Assembly: GCF_001510715.1 (NCBI RefSeq)
Contig: NZ_LMTJ01000003.1
Coordinates: 265,191 to 329,190 of the forward strand
Source: Bacillus sp. FJAT-29814
GTDB lineage: Bacteria; Bacillota; Bacilli; Bacillales; Cytobacillaceae
Direction: 5' to 3'
Length of the DNA: 64,000 nucleotides
Within the stretch, counting starts at the first letter, position 1. Every line of letters begins with the position of its first letter. Of this stretch, positions 1 through 8,698 are shown piece after piece. The notes below the pieces were generated by a model. The model searched no databases. It was given only the letters and a program-made list of their open reading frames with translations, and was not told the origin of the DNA. Both the position numbers and the translations under genes were made by a program.

Positions 1-909
1 CTAATGTCTGGTGTAATCGAAATCGGGACCGGCACGAAAACCATTTTGGCGCAAATACTGGCGGAACGGCTGAAAATGGATGTGGATAAAGTCCATGTCC
101 GGATGGAGGTCGACACACAAACTACACCTGAACATTGGAAAACGGTCGCAAGCCGTGGAACGTATATGGGCGGCCGGGCTGTATTGGAGGCTGCAGATGA
201 TGTGATCCGCCAGCTAAAAGAGGTAGCCTCTTGTGCCTTAAGGGCGCCTGTAGAGGATTTCGAGGTGGCGGACAGCCGCGTCTTTTTGCGAGATGATCCC
301 TCGATTGGACTTCATTTTAAAGATGTAGGCTATGGGTATAAATATCCGAACGGCAATACGATTGGTGGACAAATCATCGGCCGGGGCAATTTTGTATTGC
401 GGCATTTGACCCATCTTGACCCGGAGACCGGAGCGGGGAAGCCTGGGCCGGAATGGACACCAGCAGCCTATGCAGTTGAAATTGAATTTGACCGGCGGGA
501 TTGCACCTACAGACTTTTGAAGGCCTGCTGTGTGGTGGATGCCGGCAAAGTCATGAATGAAAAAGCAGCCCTTGGCCAGGTGATGGGGGCCATGAGCATG
601 GGGTTGGCATTTGCTGGCCGGGAAACATTTTATTTTGATGAGCTTGGCAGGGTATTAAACCCGCAGCTGCGTACCTATCGGCCGCTGAGGTACGGCGAAA
701 ATCCTGATTACTTAGTCGGATTTGTTGAAAGACCGGCGCTTGATTCACCGTACGGGGCGCGGGGCATGGGCGAGCATGGCCTGATGGGAATGCCTGGGGC
801 TTTGGGTAATGCCTTGTCGATTGCTGCAGGTGTTCCGCTAAACAATCTGCCGCTGATTCCGGAGTTAATCTGGAAAGCAAGGAGGGGAACCCGCCATGCT
901 TCCCTTTGA
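1..909 (+). CDS. Molybdenum hydroxylase (xanthine dehydrogenase family) large subunit, C-terminal part
   Basis: The frame is open from base 1, so the gene begins before the window and only about its last 300 residues are present; the ATG at 4 is internal. The start of the visible part (GVIEIGTGTKTILAQILAE) matches the stretch where these enzymes bind the molybdopterin cofactor. GARGMGEHG near the C-terminus is the conserved GxxGxGE loop whose Glu is the catalytic base in the xanthine dehydrogenase/CO dehydrogenase family. It overlaps the FAD-subunit gene by 14 bp and is followed by a 2Fe-2S subunit, giving a classic three-subunit hydroxylase operon in the order Mo, FAD, FeS. The substrate (purine, nicotinate, aldehyde or other) cannot be told from this fragment. 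Confidence 0.85.
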   Translation, partial: LMSGVIEIGTGTKTILAQILAERLKMDVDKVHVRMEVDTQTTPEHWKTVASRGTYMGGRAVLEAADDVIRQLKEVASCALRAPVEDFEVADSRVFLRDDPSIGLHFKDVGYGYKYPNGNTIGGQIIGRGNFVLRHLTHLDPETGAGKPGPEWTPAAYAVEIEFDRRDCTYRLLKACCVVDAGKVMNEKAALGQVMGAMSMGLAFAGRETFYFDELGRVLNPQLRTYRPLRYGENPDYLVGFVERPALDSPYGARGMGEHGLMGMPGALGNALSIAAGVPLNNLPLIPELIWKARRGTRHASL

Positions 910-1735
910 CTTTGATTACTACCTCCCAAAAAATTTGCAGGAGGCAGTGGAGCTTTATCGAGATTTGCGACAATCCGGCCGGCAGCCGATGTACATTTCC
1001 GGTGCGACAGAGCTGATCACGCTTGGAAGGATTGATCTGGTTTTTACCGATGCCGTAATTGATATCAAGAATATTCCTGAATGTCGAGAGATGGGTTTGG
1101 ACGGAGATTATTTGGTTTTGGGAAGCGCCTTGACATTGACGGCAATCGAAGAGGCCAATTTGTTCCCGTTGTTGACCAAAACCTCAAGCGAAATTGCCGA
1201 CCATACCGCCCGTGGAAAAATAACGCTGGGCGGCAATATTTGCGGACAAATATTTTACCGTGAGGCCGTATTGCCGTTTCTCCTCGCTGACAGTCAGGCT
1301 GTAATCATTGGACCGGACGGGGTTAAGGTCCACTATATCGATGAACTTTTTCAAAATACACTGCAGCTAGGAAATGGTGAATTCCTTGTTCAACTGGCCA
1401 CCGAAAAGCGTTTTGTCGATGCCCCGTTCATTAGCATCAAGCGTCGCCAGCAATGGGAGACTGGTTATCCGTTAATTACGGTGGCCGCCCTAAAAATCAG
1501 CGGGGAAATACGTATTGCCATCAGCGGGCTATGTCCGTTTCCGTTCCGTTCCAACCAGATGGAAGCCGCCATAAACAGGGATGACTTGTCAGTCGTAAAT
1601 AGGGTGTCTGCTGCATTAACCGTGCTTCCGGAGCCGATTTTGAATGATATTGAGGGGTCAGCCGATTATCGATTGTTTGTTTTGCAAAATCTATTAAACG
1701 ACATTTTGGCCGAACTAGATGGGATAAACGCATAA
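896..1735 (+). CDS. Molybdenum hydroxylase FAD-binding subunit
   Basis: A 279-residue protein of the size and layout of CoxM/XdhB-type medium subunits. The N-terminal half is a FAD-binding domain, with an ISGATELITLG stretch near residue 35 and ARGKITLGGNICG near residue 105, which resemble the two flavin-contacting Gly-rich segments of this family (T-x-G-G-N is the usual core of the second). The C-terminal 100 residues form the CO-dehydrogenase flavoprotein C-terminal domain. It passes electrons from the 2Fe-2S subunit to an acceptor. Its ATG lies inside the end of the preceding gene, behind AAGGAGGGG, so the two are translationally coupled. Confidence 0.85.
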   Translation: MLPFDFDYYLPKNLQEAVELYRDLRQSGRQPMYISGATELITLGRIDLVFTDAVIDIKNIPECREMGLDGDYLVLGSALTLTAIEEANLFPLLTKTSSEIADHTARGKITLGGNICGQIFYREAVLPFLLADSQAVIIGPDGVKVHYIDELFQNTLQLGNGEFLVQLATEKRFVDAPFISIKRRQQWETGYPLITVAALKISGEIRIAISGLCPFPFRSNQMEAAINRDDLSVVNRVSAALTVLPEPILNDIEGSADYRLFVLQNLLNDILAELDGINA

Positions 1736-1753
1736 TGAGAGGAGCGTTGCGAC

Positions 1754-2209
1754 TTGGCCTTACAGTCATTAACCTTACACATTAATGGGGAACAACATGT
1801 TGTAAATGTCAGGTTTGCTGACACACTGTTATATGCGCTCCGGGGTAAACTGGGTCTGACCGGTGCCAAGCCAGGTTGTTTGAACGGGGATTGCGGGGCG
1901 TGTACAGTAAATGTAGATGGTTGGCCAATGAAATCGTGCTTAATGTTAGCGGTAGAGGCAGTAGGAAAGGAAGTAACAACGGTAGAGGGGGTGAAGGGAG
2001 AGCCAATCCAACATGCCTTTGTTGAGAACTTCGCCTTTCAATGCGGCTATTGCACTCCCGGGTTTATTATGAATTGCCGCTCATTAATCCAGCACCATCC
2101 TGATGCCGATGATGCCAAAATCAAAGAGTGGCTTGAATCTAATATTTGCCGTTGTACTGGCTATGCCGAAATTCAACAGGCGGTAAAATCGGTGATAAAT
2201 AAAGAATAA
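1754..2209 (+). CDS. Molybdenum hydroxylase 2Fe-2S subunit
   Basis: This 151-residue small subunit carries two [2Fe-2S] clusters. Cys42, Cys47, Cys50 and Cys62 form the plant-ferredoxin-type cluster (CLNGDCGAC). Cys97, Cys100, Cys132 and Cys134 (CGYC and CRC) form the second, four-helix cluster typical of the xanthine dehydrogenase family. The start is TTG, chosen because GAGAGGAG lies 9 bp upstream. It is the last gene of the hydroxylase operon and is followed at once by a strong terminator. Confidence 0.92.
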   Translation: MALQSLTLHINGEQHVVNVRFADTLLYALRGKLGLTGAKPGCLNGDCGACTVNVDGWPMKSCLMLAVEAVGKEVTTVEGVKGEPIQHAFVENFAFQCGYCTPGFIMNCRSLIQHHPDADDAKIKEWLESNICRCTGYAEIQQAVKSVINKE

Positions 2210-2231
2210 GGGTGCCAATCGGCACCCTTTA
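2210..2231. terminator. Bidirectional rho-independent terminator
   Basis: A perfect 7-bp stem, GGGTGCC (2210-2216) and GGCACCC (2221-2227), encloses the tetraloop AATC and is followed by TTTATT. It separates the hydroxylase operon from the convergent PBP gene and could serve both. Confidence 0.85.
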
Positions 2232-4295
2232 TTGGTTCCTTAATTGAAAGTAAGTATCCATCACTCTCCGGCCGATTTTAAAATTCAGCTGGTTGTTATT
2301 GTCTCCTTGATAGGCCCAGGGAACTAATACGGCCATAGCCACCTCCGGGTTTTTGCTAGGTGCATAGCTAACCAGGCTGAGATTTATGACAGAAGGGGGC
2401 TCTTTGCCAAATCTGTGCCGCTCCGGGCCATCATAAAAGGCTTCGGCCGTTCCAGTTTTTCCAGCCGGGGCGTAGGAAACATCTCTAAAATGTTTATAGG
2501 CAGTTCCGCCCGGCTCTTGCATCACCTTTTTAAAGCCTTTCTTGACTCGGTTGATCCATTCCTTTTTGACATCAATCGTATTTAGGACGACGGGATGAAT
2601 CTCTTGTGTTACAGGTCCCAAATGCCCAGAATCATCGGAAGGATTGCGAATTTCCTTAACCACATGGGGCTGCATTCGATGGCCCCCATTAGCAATCGTG
2701 GATATATATTGGGCCAGTTGCATAGCGGAATAGGTATCATACTGTCCAATGGCTAGATCAAGCAAATAACCTGGAAGCCGGCTTTGGCCTTTAAAACCGG
2801 CTTGTTCATTAGGTAGGTCGATGCCCGTTCTTGTTCCAAGACCAAATGACGCAAAATGGTTTCTGATAATTTCAAAGGCATTATTGTTAAAATTGAGCGG
2901 CTTATCGTATTCATAACGTCCATTTCCAATTCTGATTGCTGTATGGAACATGTACACGTTGGAGGATTTCTTTAAGGCATCGATTTCATTCAATCTTCCC
3001 AAATAAGCATAGGATTTTTTTACCTTTGTATCTTTTATCTTAATACCGCTATCATCAAAGACCATCCCTGGAGAGATGGCAGCTGTCTTATAGCCGGTTA
3101 AAATGGTTGCCCCCTTCACAGTTGAGCCCACATTATAGGTGGTGGTAAAGGTGCCAAGGGCATCGTCCTCCATCACTGGTTTTCCTGTCGCCCGGTCTTT
3201 GACAATTTTTTTCCCCGACATTGCCAATACCTCTCCAGTAAAAGGCTCCATTAGCACAACATAGGCGCGGTCGGTTAACGCTGTTCCTGACAAACGTTTC
3301 GCTGACCAAAGCTCATCCTCAATAATCTGATCAACCACTTTTTGTAACTCCATATCCAATGTCAGGATAAGGTCTTTACCTTTCTGGCCACTGGTAACAG
3401 GCATTGTTTCAATAACATTCCCAGTTTTATCGGTGATATTTTTCACTTTAGACTTATAGCCTCTTAATACTTCCTCATACTGCAGTTCCAGCTGGCTTTT
3501 GCCAACCCGGTCATTGCGGCTGTAGCCTCTCGCCAAATAATAATCTAATTGAGCAGCGGGTAGGCCCTCTTCCGATTTGGTTACCTTGCCAAGAATAGAG
3601 CGTAAAGTATGTTCATATGGATAGGCCCGTTCCCAATCCGTGGTGGTATCAACACCGGGCAGGGATTGAAGATTTTCACTGACGATGGCAACTTCCTCAT
3701 CTGTGACATCTTCGTTTTTAACTATTTGCGAGGTGAATTTATAGCCGCTGGTAAATTCCTTGAATATCGCCATCACTTCAAGGTCCTCGTCAGTAAATGT
3801 CGCTAATTCTTCTGGGGTAATTCGGTCACGCTTTAATTTATAAAGTTCACTGTCCGTTAATTCTTTAGCTATGTATAATTGCCTTTCTTCTTTCGTAATT
3901 TTGGATTCGGCAAGTTTGGGGTTCTTCATGATCCAAAAATGACGCTTATCCATTTCTGTTACTTTATCGGTTTTTTTATCAATCAGCTGGGCTAATTTCT
4001 CTGCGGTTTCAAGCATTTCTTTAGTCGTAAAGCCTTCATTTGTAAACGTGATCGCCCTAACCGGAACATTGTTTACGACCACTCTCAGGTCACGGTCAAA
4101 CATGACTCCTCGCGGCACCGGATTGCTCACCGTCACATCTTCCTTACGTTCCAGGTCCCGCTTAAAGTTCTCCCCGTAAACAATCTGAACAAAACCAAGG
4201 CGCAAAATTAGAACGGAGAATAATAAAAACACGCTAAAAAAAAGCAAATTTAACCGAAAGGGAAAATGAGATTTTTTCTTTTTTTGGTCCTCCAA
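2229..4295 (-). CDS. Class B penicillin-binding protein (PbpA/PbpH-like transpeptidase)
   Basis: A 688-residue monofunctional DD-transpeptidase that cross-links peptidoglycan. It has a short basic cytoplasmic N-terminus, one membrane anchor at about residues 15-38, a PBP dimerisation domain, and then the transpeptidase domain. All three catalytic motifs are visible: S391-T-V-K394, S444-S-N446 and K613-T-G615. Length and the long insert in the dimerisation domain fit the PbpA/PbpH group of Bacillus elongation PBPs (704-716 residues in B. subtilis) rather than sporulation SpoVD. The start is TTG preceded by AAAGGAAG. It is monocistronic and convergent with the hydroxylase operon. Confidence 0.88.
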   Translation of the reverse strand: MEDQKKKKSHFPFRLNLLFFSVFLLFSVLILRLGFVQIVYGENFKRDLERKEDVTVSNPVPRGVMFDRDLRVVVNNVPVRAITFTNEGFTTKEMLETAEKLAQLIDKKTDKVTEMDKRHFWIMKNPKLAESKITKEERQLYIAKELTDSELYKLKRDRITPEELATFTDEDLEVMAIFKEFTSGYKFTSQIVKNEDVTDEEVAIVSENLQSLPGVDTTTDWERAYPYEHTLRSILGKVTKSEEGLPAAQLDYYLARGYSRNDRVGKSQLELQYEEVLRGYKSKVKNITDKTGNVIETMPVTSGQKGKDLILTLDMELQKVVDQIIEDELWSAKRLSGTALTDRAYVVLMEPFTGEVLAMSGKKIVKDRATGKPVMEDDALGTFTTTYNVGSTVKGATILTGYKTAAISPGMVFDDSGIKIKDTKVKKSYAYLGRLNEIDALKKSSNVYMFHTAIRIGNGRYEYDKPLNFNNNAFEIIRNHFASFGLGTRTGIDLPNEQAGFKGQSRLPGYLLDLAIGQYDTYSAMQLAQYISTIANGGHRMQPHVVKEIRNPSDDSGHLGPVTQEIHPVVLNTIDVKKEWINRVKKGFKKVMQEPGGTAYKHFRDVSYAPAGKTGTAEAFYDGPERHRFGKEPPSVINLSLVSYAPSKNPEVAMAVLVPWAYQGDNNNQLNFKIGRRVMDTYFQLRNQ

Positions 4296-4385
4296 AGAAT
4301 GCCACTTCCTTTTTCGTACAGCAGTTTCCTTTTTAGTATGCCTGTTTCAACGAAAAATAAAATTTCTAAATCTTTAAAACTAATA

Positions 4386-4414
4386 TTGACATCTGGCTTA
4401 GATGATAATATTCT
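4386..4414 (+). promoter_or_regulatory. Sigma-A type promoter for the Mn2+ riboswitch transcript
   Basis: TTGACA (4386-4391) is separated by 17 bp from TATTCT (4409-4414). Transcription would start near 4421, some 20 bp before the riboswitch aptamer. Confidence 0.65.
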
Positions 4415-4436
4415 ATTAGTAACAAAATAGTTCCTT

Positions 4437-4530
4437 TTTAAAGGGGAGTAGCTGCTACAATAAAGTCGTCATTTCGAGGATTCTTCCTCCGGCTTTGTTG
4501 GCAACTTTAACGTTGTTAGCAAGACCTTTA
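4437..4530 (+). promoter_or_regulatory. yybP-ykoY manganese riboswitch aptamer
   Basis: The segment opens with AAAGGGGAGTAGC (4440-4452), the hallmark 5' strand of the yybP-ykoY RNA. It ends with a GTTGTTAGCAAGACC segment that carries the conserved 3' partner. The family binds Mn2+ and turns on Mn2+ homeostasis genes. It lies directly upstream of a TerC-family gene, as does the ykoY riboswitch in B. subtilis. Confidence 0.85.
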
Positions 4531-4556
4531 CTTTACAGGTAAAGGTCTTTTCTGTG
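4521..4556 (+). terminator. Riboswitch expression-platform terminator
   Basis: An 11-bp stem, AAGACCTTTAC (4521-4531) with GTAAAGGTCTT (4539-4549), is followed by a T-rich tract. Its 5' arm overlaps the 3' end of the aptamer (AAGACC), which is the expected arrangement for ligand-controlled termination. Confidence 0.8.
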
Positions 4557-4564
4557 TTTATTTT

Positions 4565-4597
4565 GGCCTTTACTGTAATCGGTAAAGGCCTATTTGT
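4565..4597 (+). promoter_or_regulatory. Second leader hairpin sharing the terminator stem core
   Basis: GGCCTTTAC (4565-4573) pairs with GTAAAGGCC (4582-4590), followed by TATTTG. The core CCTTTAC/GTAAAGG is the same as in the upstream terminator, so the arms of the two hairpins could exchange. It may be a second terminator or an alternative fold. Confidence 0.6.
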
Positions 4598-4648
4598 ATG
4601 GCGAGAGGAATATTTTTTAAAAACCGTACTATTAAGGAGGAAACATTC

Positions 4649-5434
4649 ATGGATTTCGCACTATTATTGGAATATGGCTGGGTTTTACTGGTATTGGTGG
4701 CACTAGAGGGTCTTCTCGCTGCGGATAATGCACTGGTTATGGCGATTATGGTTAAACACCTGCCGGAAGAGGAACGAAAGAAGGCATTATTTTATGGGTT
4801 GGCGGGAGCGTTTGTGTTCCGCTTTGCCTCGCTATTTGCCATTTCCTTTCTTGTCGGTGTATGGCAGGTTCAGGCAATCGGCGCCATTTATTTATTATTC
4901 ATGGCTGGAAATCATATTTTCCGAAAGCTATTCGTGAAAGGGAAAAACGAGCTAAAAACAACAGAAGTAAAAAAAGCAGGAGGCTTTTGGAGTACGGTAT
5001 TTAAAGTTGAATTAGCAGATATTGCTTTTGCAGTCGACTCCATCCTCGCAGCAGTGGCAATGGCCGTGGTTCTTCCGAATACGCCGCTACCAAATATCGG
5101 AGGACTCGACGGCGGTAAATTCCTGGTCATTTTCGCCGGCGGAATCATCGGCCTCGTGATTATGCGTTTTGCGGCAAACATGTTCGTCCAGCTGCTTGAA
5201 AAAAAGCCTGGTTTGGAAGTTGCCGCCTTTGCGATCGTTGGATGGGTGGGCGTCAAGCTTGCTGTCTATACTTTATCACATCCAGCGCTGTCAATCCTTA
5301 GCGAGGAATTTGCCCACTCTACAGAGTGGAAGCTAAGCTTTTATCTTGTTCTTGTTGGGATCGCGGCAGCTGGCTGGTTTTTATCAAAAGATAAACAACC
5401 TAACAAGGCAGAAAATAAATCAACTGCATCTTAA
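4649..5434 (+). CDS. TerC-family integral membrane protein (YkoY-like)
   Basis: A 261-residue polytopic membrane protein. Conserved acidic positions of the TerC family are seen in the membrane: E20 and D26 in ALEGLLAADNALV, and the ELADIAFAVDS segment in the middle. In Bacillus, TerC proteins are linked to Mn2+ export and metalation of secreted enzymes, which fits the Mn2+ riboswitch in the leader. The start at 4649 is preferred over an upstream in-frame ATG at 4598 because AAGGAGG lies 8 bp before it and the upstream codons lie in the leader. A terminator-like hairpin follows. Confidence 0.88.
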   Translation: MDFALLLEYGWVLLVLVALEGLLAADNALVMAIMVKHLPEEERKKALFYGLAGAFVFRFASLFAISFLVGVWQVQAIGAIYLLFMAGNHIFRKLFVKGKNELKTTEVKKAGGFWSTVFKVELADIAFAVDSILAAVAMAVVLPNTPLPNIGGLDGGKFLVIFAGGIIGLVIMRFAANMFVQLLEKKPGLEVAAFAIVGWVGVKLAVYTLSHPALSILSEEFAHSTEWKLSFYLVLVGIAAAGWFLSKDKQPNKAENKSTAS

Positions 5435-5447
5435 ATTGGAACATAAT

Positions 5448-5485
5448 GGGCAATCCTTTATAACATGGGATTGCCCTCGATTGTT
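5448..5485 (+). terminator. Terminator-like hairpin after the TerC gene
   Basis: GGGCAATCC (5448-5456) pairs perfectly with GGATTGCCC (5468-5476). The trailing T tract is weak (TCGATTGTT), so termination may be partial. Confidence 0.6.
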
Positions 5486-5577
5486 AAAAATATATCTTTC
5501 TAAACATAAAAAGTGTTATGATTTATGGGGAACCTATTATGGAATTGTTTATGAAAAGCATATATTTATAAGGGTAA

Positions 5578-6285
5578 TTGGAAAATGGAGTGATACATAT
5601 TATTAAGAACAGTATTCCAAATTTATTTACGCTGTTTAATTTATTTTTCGGCTTTTTGTCGATCATGTATTCTGCACAGGGAGACTATAAAAATGCCGCC
5701 ATCCTCATTTTAATCGGGATGATGCTCGACAGTATGGACGGGCGGATTGCCAGGATCCTCCGCGTGCAAAGTGAACTAGGTAAAGAATTAGACTCGCTTG
5801 CCGACGTTGTTACCTTTGGAGTTGCCCCGGCAATGATGGCCTATTATTCCTATTTTTCAAACTTTGGCATTTTCGGGATGGCGATTGCCGGGCTGTTTCC
5901 GCTGTTCGGTGCCTATCGGCTGGCCCGCTTCAATATTAATGCGGTCAAATCGTCACTTAAATATTTTACCGGGGTCCCGATTACTGCCGGCGGCGGATTG
6001 TTAACCCTATTAACGCTGTTTCACGGAAAAATGCCTTCGTTCATTCTGCCCGTCTCATTTTTTGCCATTTGTTTCTTAATGGTCAGTACAATTAAAATAC
6101 CAAGCTTGAAGGAAATTCCGCTCCCAAAATACGGCATTATTGTCACAGCCTTTTTGGCTTATGCAATTTACCTAAGTTTAACAAGAGAGCGCTATCCTTA
6201 CTTTATTTACGTCGCCGTCCCGCTTTATATCGCCTTCATCGTGTTTCAGCAAGTTCGGCGTAAACGCAAGCGGAAAACCAAGTGA
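5578..6285 (+). CDS. pssA: CDP-diacylglycerol-serine O-phosphatidyltransferase
   Basis: This membrane enzyme makes phosphatidylserine from CDP-diacylglycerol and serine, the precursor of phosphatidylethanolamine. The CDP-alcohol phosphatidyltransferase motif DG-x2-AR-x8-G-x3-D-x3-D is complete: DGRIAR, then G, D and D in GKELDSLAD. About six hydrophobic segments follow, and a basic tail (RRKRKRKTK) ends the 235 residues. The start is uncertain: TTG at 5578 has AAGGG only three bases upstream, and GTG 5590 is an alternative. No phosphatidylserine decarboxylase gene lies next to it. Confidence 0.85.
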   Translation: MENGVIHIIKNSIPNLFTLFNLFFGFLSIMYSAQGDYKNAAILILIGMMLDSMDGRIARILRVQSELGKELDSLADVVTFGVAPAMMAYYSYFSNFGIFGMAIAGLFPLFGAYRLARFNINAVKSSLKYFTGVPITAGGGLLTLLTLFHGKMPSFILPVSFFAICFLMVSTIKIPSLKEIPLPKYGIIVTAFLAYAIYLSLTRERYPYFIYVAVPLYIAFIVFQQVRRKRKRKTK

Positions 6286-6396
6286 TGTGGTCGCAGAATA
6301 GAAAATGATTAAAAAAGCTGGTAATTTTTAAGAAATTTGTCTATTTTAATATAGGTATGGGTTTACACCCGATTTTCGCAGAAAGAAGGAACAGCC

Positions 6397-6699
6397 ATGA
6401 AAGTAAAAGTTAATAGAAGTGCAGCAAAAGCGTTGAAGGAAATGCTTGCGCAGGAGGAAGCACAAGGAAAGTTGTTTAGAGTTTACGTGACAAACGTACA
6501 CGGCGATCATGCCCATTATGACTTGATGCTTGATACTCCAACCGAAAATGATACTGTGGTCTCATCCGATAAGGAGATTGATTTCATCATTGAAAAAGGC
6601 AATGAATACTTGGAAAATATTTGGATCCAATACTTCCAGGTTCCCCAGGAAGAATGGGTCATTACCAATCCTGCCATGGGCCACCATCACCATCATTAA
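6397..6699 (+). CDS. HesB/IscA-fold-like small protein with natural C-terminal histidine run
   Basis: A 100-residue soluble protein resembling Bacillus HesB/IscA-like iron-sulfur biosynthesis proteins in length and order of strands. It has none of the three cysteines that IscA uses, so an Fe-S scaffold role is doubtful. The sequence ends in GHHHHH, a possible metal-binding tail; another HGDHAH cluster lies near residue 35. The start has AAAGAAGGA upstream. Family assignment is tentative; the coding call itself is firm because of the ribosome binding site and codon use. Confidence 0.6.
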   Translation: MKVKVNRSAAKALKEMLAQEEAQGKLFRVYVTNVHGDHAHYDLMLDTPTENDTVVSSDKEIDFIIEKGNEYLENIWIQYFQVPQEEWVITNPAMGHHHHH

Positions 6700-6766
6700 T
6701 GTTACGAAAACATTTGGACTCCGGTTCAAGTGTTTTCTTTTGTTTTTTAAAAGATTCAAAATTGTT

Positions 6767-6790
6767 GAAAAAGCTGCGCGCTTTTTCATA
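6767..6790 (+). terminator. Short rho-independent terminator
   Basis: GAAAAAGC (6767-6774) pairs with GCTTTTTC (6780-6787) around TGCGC. It lies between the HesB-like gene and the ABC exporter. Confidence 0.55.
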
Positions 6791-6829
6791 TAATCCAATT
6801 ATTAGGACTTCAGACAAAGGGGATTTTTC

Positions 6830-8545
6830 ATGATTCGCCGTTTCTTTTCTTATTATAAGCCGCATAAAAAGCTGTTCATCCTCGATTTTAGCAGTGCCGT
6901 GGTGGTGGCAGTCTTAGAATTGGCGTTTCCGCTTGCGGTCCAATGGTTTATTGATGACCTCCTGCCAGAGAGTGACTGGCCGGCGATTGTCTCGGTCAGC
7001 ATTGGGCTGTTTTCATTATATTTAATAAGTACCTTTTTACAGTTTGTTGTGAATTATTGGGGACATAAACTTGGCATCAATATTGAAACAGATATGCGGC
7101 AGGAATTGTTTGAACATGTCCAAAAGCAGTCATTCCGCTTTTTCGATAATACGAAAACTGGGCATATCATGAGCCGAATCACCAATGATTTGTTTGACTT
7201 GGGCGAGCTGGCCCATCACGGACCGGAAGATGTGTTTATCGCCATTATGACGTTCATTGGTGCATTTTGGATTATGTTTACCATTAATGTCAAACTAGCG
7301 CTTTCCATTCTATTAATTCTACCGCTGTTAATCGTACTTGTTGTTCTTTGCAATTTGAAAATGAATAAGGCCTGGTCCAATATGTATGCGAGTATTGCCG
7401 ACGTTAATGCACGCGTAGAGGATAGTGTCTCCGGCAGCCGAGTTGTGCAATCTTTTACAAATGAAGATTTTGAGATTTCCAGGTTTAGGAAAAACAACCA
7501 ACGATATCGCGCTGCGAAACTGGGCGGTTATCGCGTCATGTCGTTTAGCCTGTCTGGAATTTACATGATGACCAGAATGATTACGATTATTGTGTTGGTT
7601 TACGGGGCATGGCTCAGTTTTACTGGTCAGCTTTCGTATGGTGAGTTAGTCGGTTTTGTCCTTTATGTGAATGTCTTGGTTAAACCGATCGACAAAATCA
7701 GTGCGATTATGGAATTGTATCCAAAGGGGATGGCCGGATTTAAGAGGTTCATTGAATTGATTGATTCTGAGCCTGAGATCCAAGATACAAAGGATGCCGT
7801 GGAGGTTGCTTCGTTAAACGGTAATATTGTCTTTCATGACGTGTCTTTCCGTTATGACCGGCATAAAGCAGTCCTAGAAGAGATTAATTTGGAAATTTGT
7901 GCTGGGGAGACGGTGGCCTTTGTTGGTCCTTCGGGTGCCGGCAAGACCACGATTTGCTCACTGATCCCAAGGTTTTATGATGTTACTAGCGGCGCGATTA
8001 CGATTGACGGACTTGATCTTCGGGACATGACGAAAAAATCATTGCGCTCGCAAATTGGGATCGTCCAACAGGATGTATTTCTGTTTACCGGAACCATCAG
8101 GGAAAATATTGCTTACGGAAAACGGAATGCTACTGATGAGGAGATTTATGATGCAGCCCGCCGCGCCCATCTTGAACAATTTATTGCCTCCTTGCCGGAT
8201 GGCTACGAAACGGAAATCGGCGAGCGGGGGCTAAAGCTGTCAGGCGGCCAAAAGCAACGGCTGGCAATTGCCCGAATGTTCTTGAAAAACCCGCCGATTT
8301 TAATTCTAGATGAAGCCACATCGGCACTGGATACCGAGACAGAAAAGGTGATCCAAGAGGCATTGAATGAGCTGGCCCAGAATCGGACGACGTTAATCAT
8401 TGCCCATCGTTTGGCCACCATCCGCAATGCTGACCGGATTGTCGTCATAACAGAGGACGGCATTGCCGAAGAGGGGGCCCATGATGAATTGATAGAACAG
8501 GGAGGTATATTTGCCAACCTTCACCGCGTACAATTTCAGCAATAA
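6830..8545 (+). CDS. ABC-type exporter, half-transporter with fused membrane and ATPase domains (YgaD-like)
   Basis: A 571-residue type IV ABC exporter half. The N-terminal six-helix membrane domain covers about residues 15-310; the nucleotide-binding domain follows. Walker A is GPSGAGKTT near 366, the signature is LSGGQKQR near 470, Walker B is ILILDEATS near 490, and the H-loop lies in IIAHRLAT. It should work as a homodimer, since no partner half-transporter is adjacent. The family exports lipids, drugs or peptides and the substrate here is unknown. The ATG at 6830 follows AAAGGGGA. It is monocistronic, bounded by terminators. Confidence 0.88.
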   Translation: MIRRFFSYYKPHKKLFILDFSSAVVVAVLELAFPLAVQWFIDDLLPESDWPAIVSVSIGLFSLYLISTFLQFVVNYWGHKLGINIETDMRQELFEHVQKQSFRFFDNTKTGHIMSRITNDLFDLGELAHHGPEDVFIAIMTFIGAFWIMFTINVKLALSILLILPLLIVLVVLCNLKMNKAWSNMYASIADVNARVEDSVSGSRVVQSFTNEDFEISRFRKNNQRYRAAKLGGYRVMSFSLSGIYMMTRMITIIVLVYGAWLSFTGQLSYGELVGFVLYVNVLVKPIDKISAIMELYPKGMAGFKRFIELIDSEPEIQDTKDAVEVASLNGNIVFHDVSFRYDRHKAVLEEINLEICAGETVAFVGPSGAGKTTICSLIPRFYDVTSGAITIDGLDLRDMTKKSLRSQIGIVQQDVFLFTGTIRENIAYGKRNATDEEIYDAARRAHLEQFIASLPDGYETEIGERGLKLSGGQKQRLAIARMFLKNPPILILDEATSALDTETEKVIQEALNELAQNRTTLIIAHRLATIRNADRIVVITEDGIAEEGAHDELIEQGGIFANLHRVQFQQ

Positions 8546-8553
8546 ATAGATAT

Positions 8554-8587
8554 AACCTTGCGACCCGTTTCGCAGGGTTTATTTTTT
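8554..8587 (+). terminator. Rho-independent terminator after the ABC exporter
   Basis: AACCTTGCGA (8554-8563) pairs with TCGCAGGGTT (8570-8579), followed by TATTTTTTG. Confidence 0.8.
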
Positions 8588-8698
8588 GATAAATACCTAT
8601 AAATATATTATGTCAACTAAGTTTTGTATTTTGGCTCTTTTCGATTAAAAATGGTAACCTTATATGTAGTATTTCGTCTGAAGGGAGAATGGAAACAA

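Noticed and set aside
5346..5606. 86-codon open frame between the TerC gene and pssA
   Set aside because: It starts inside the TerC gene in another frame, crosses a hairpin, and has no ribosome binding site or family likeness.
6682..6699. Vector-derived His tag
   Set aside because: The run is five His directly before a native stop codon in a natural gene context, with no vector sequence around it.
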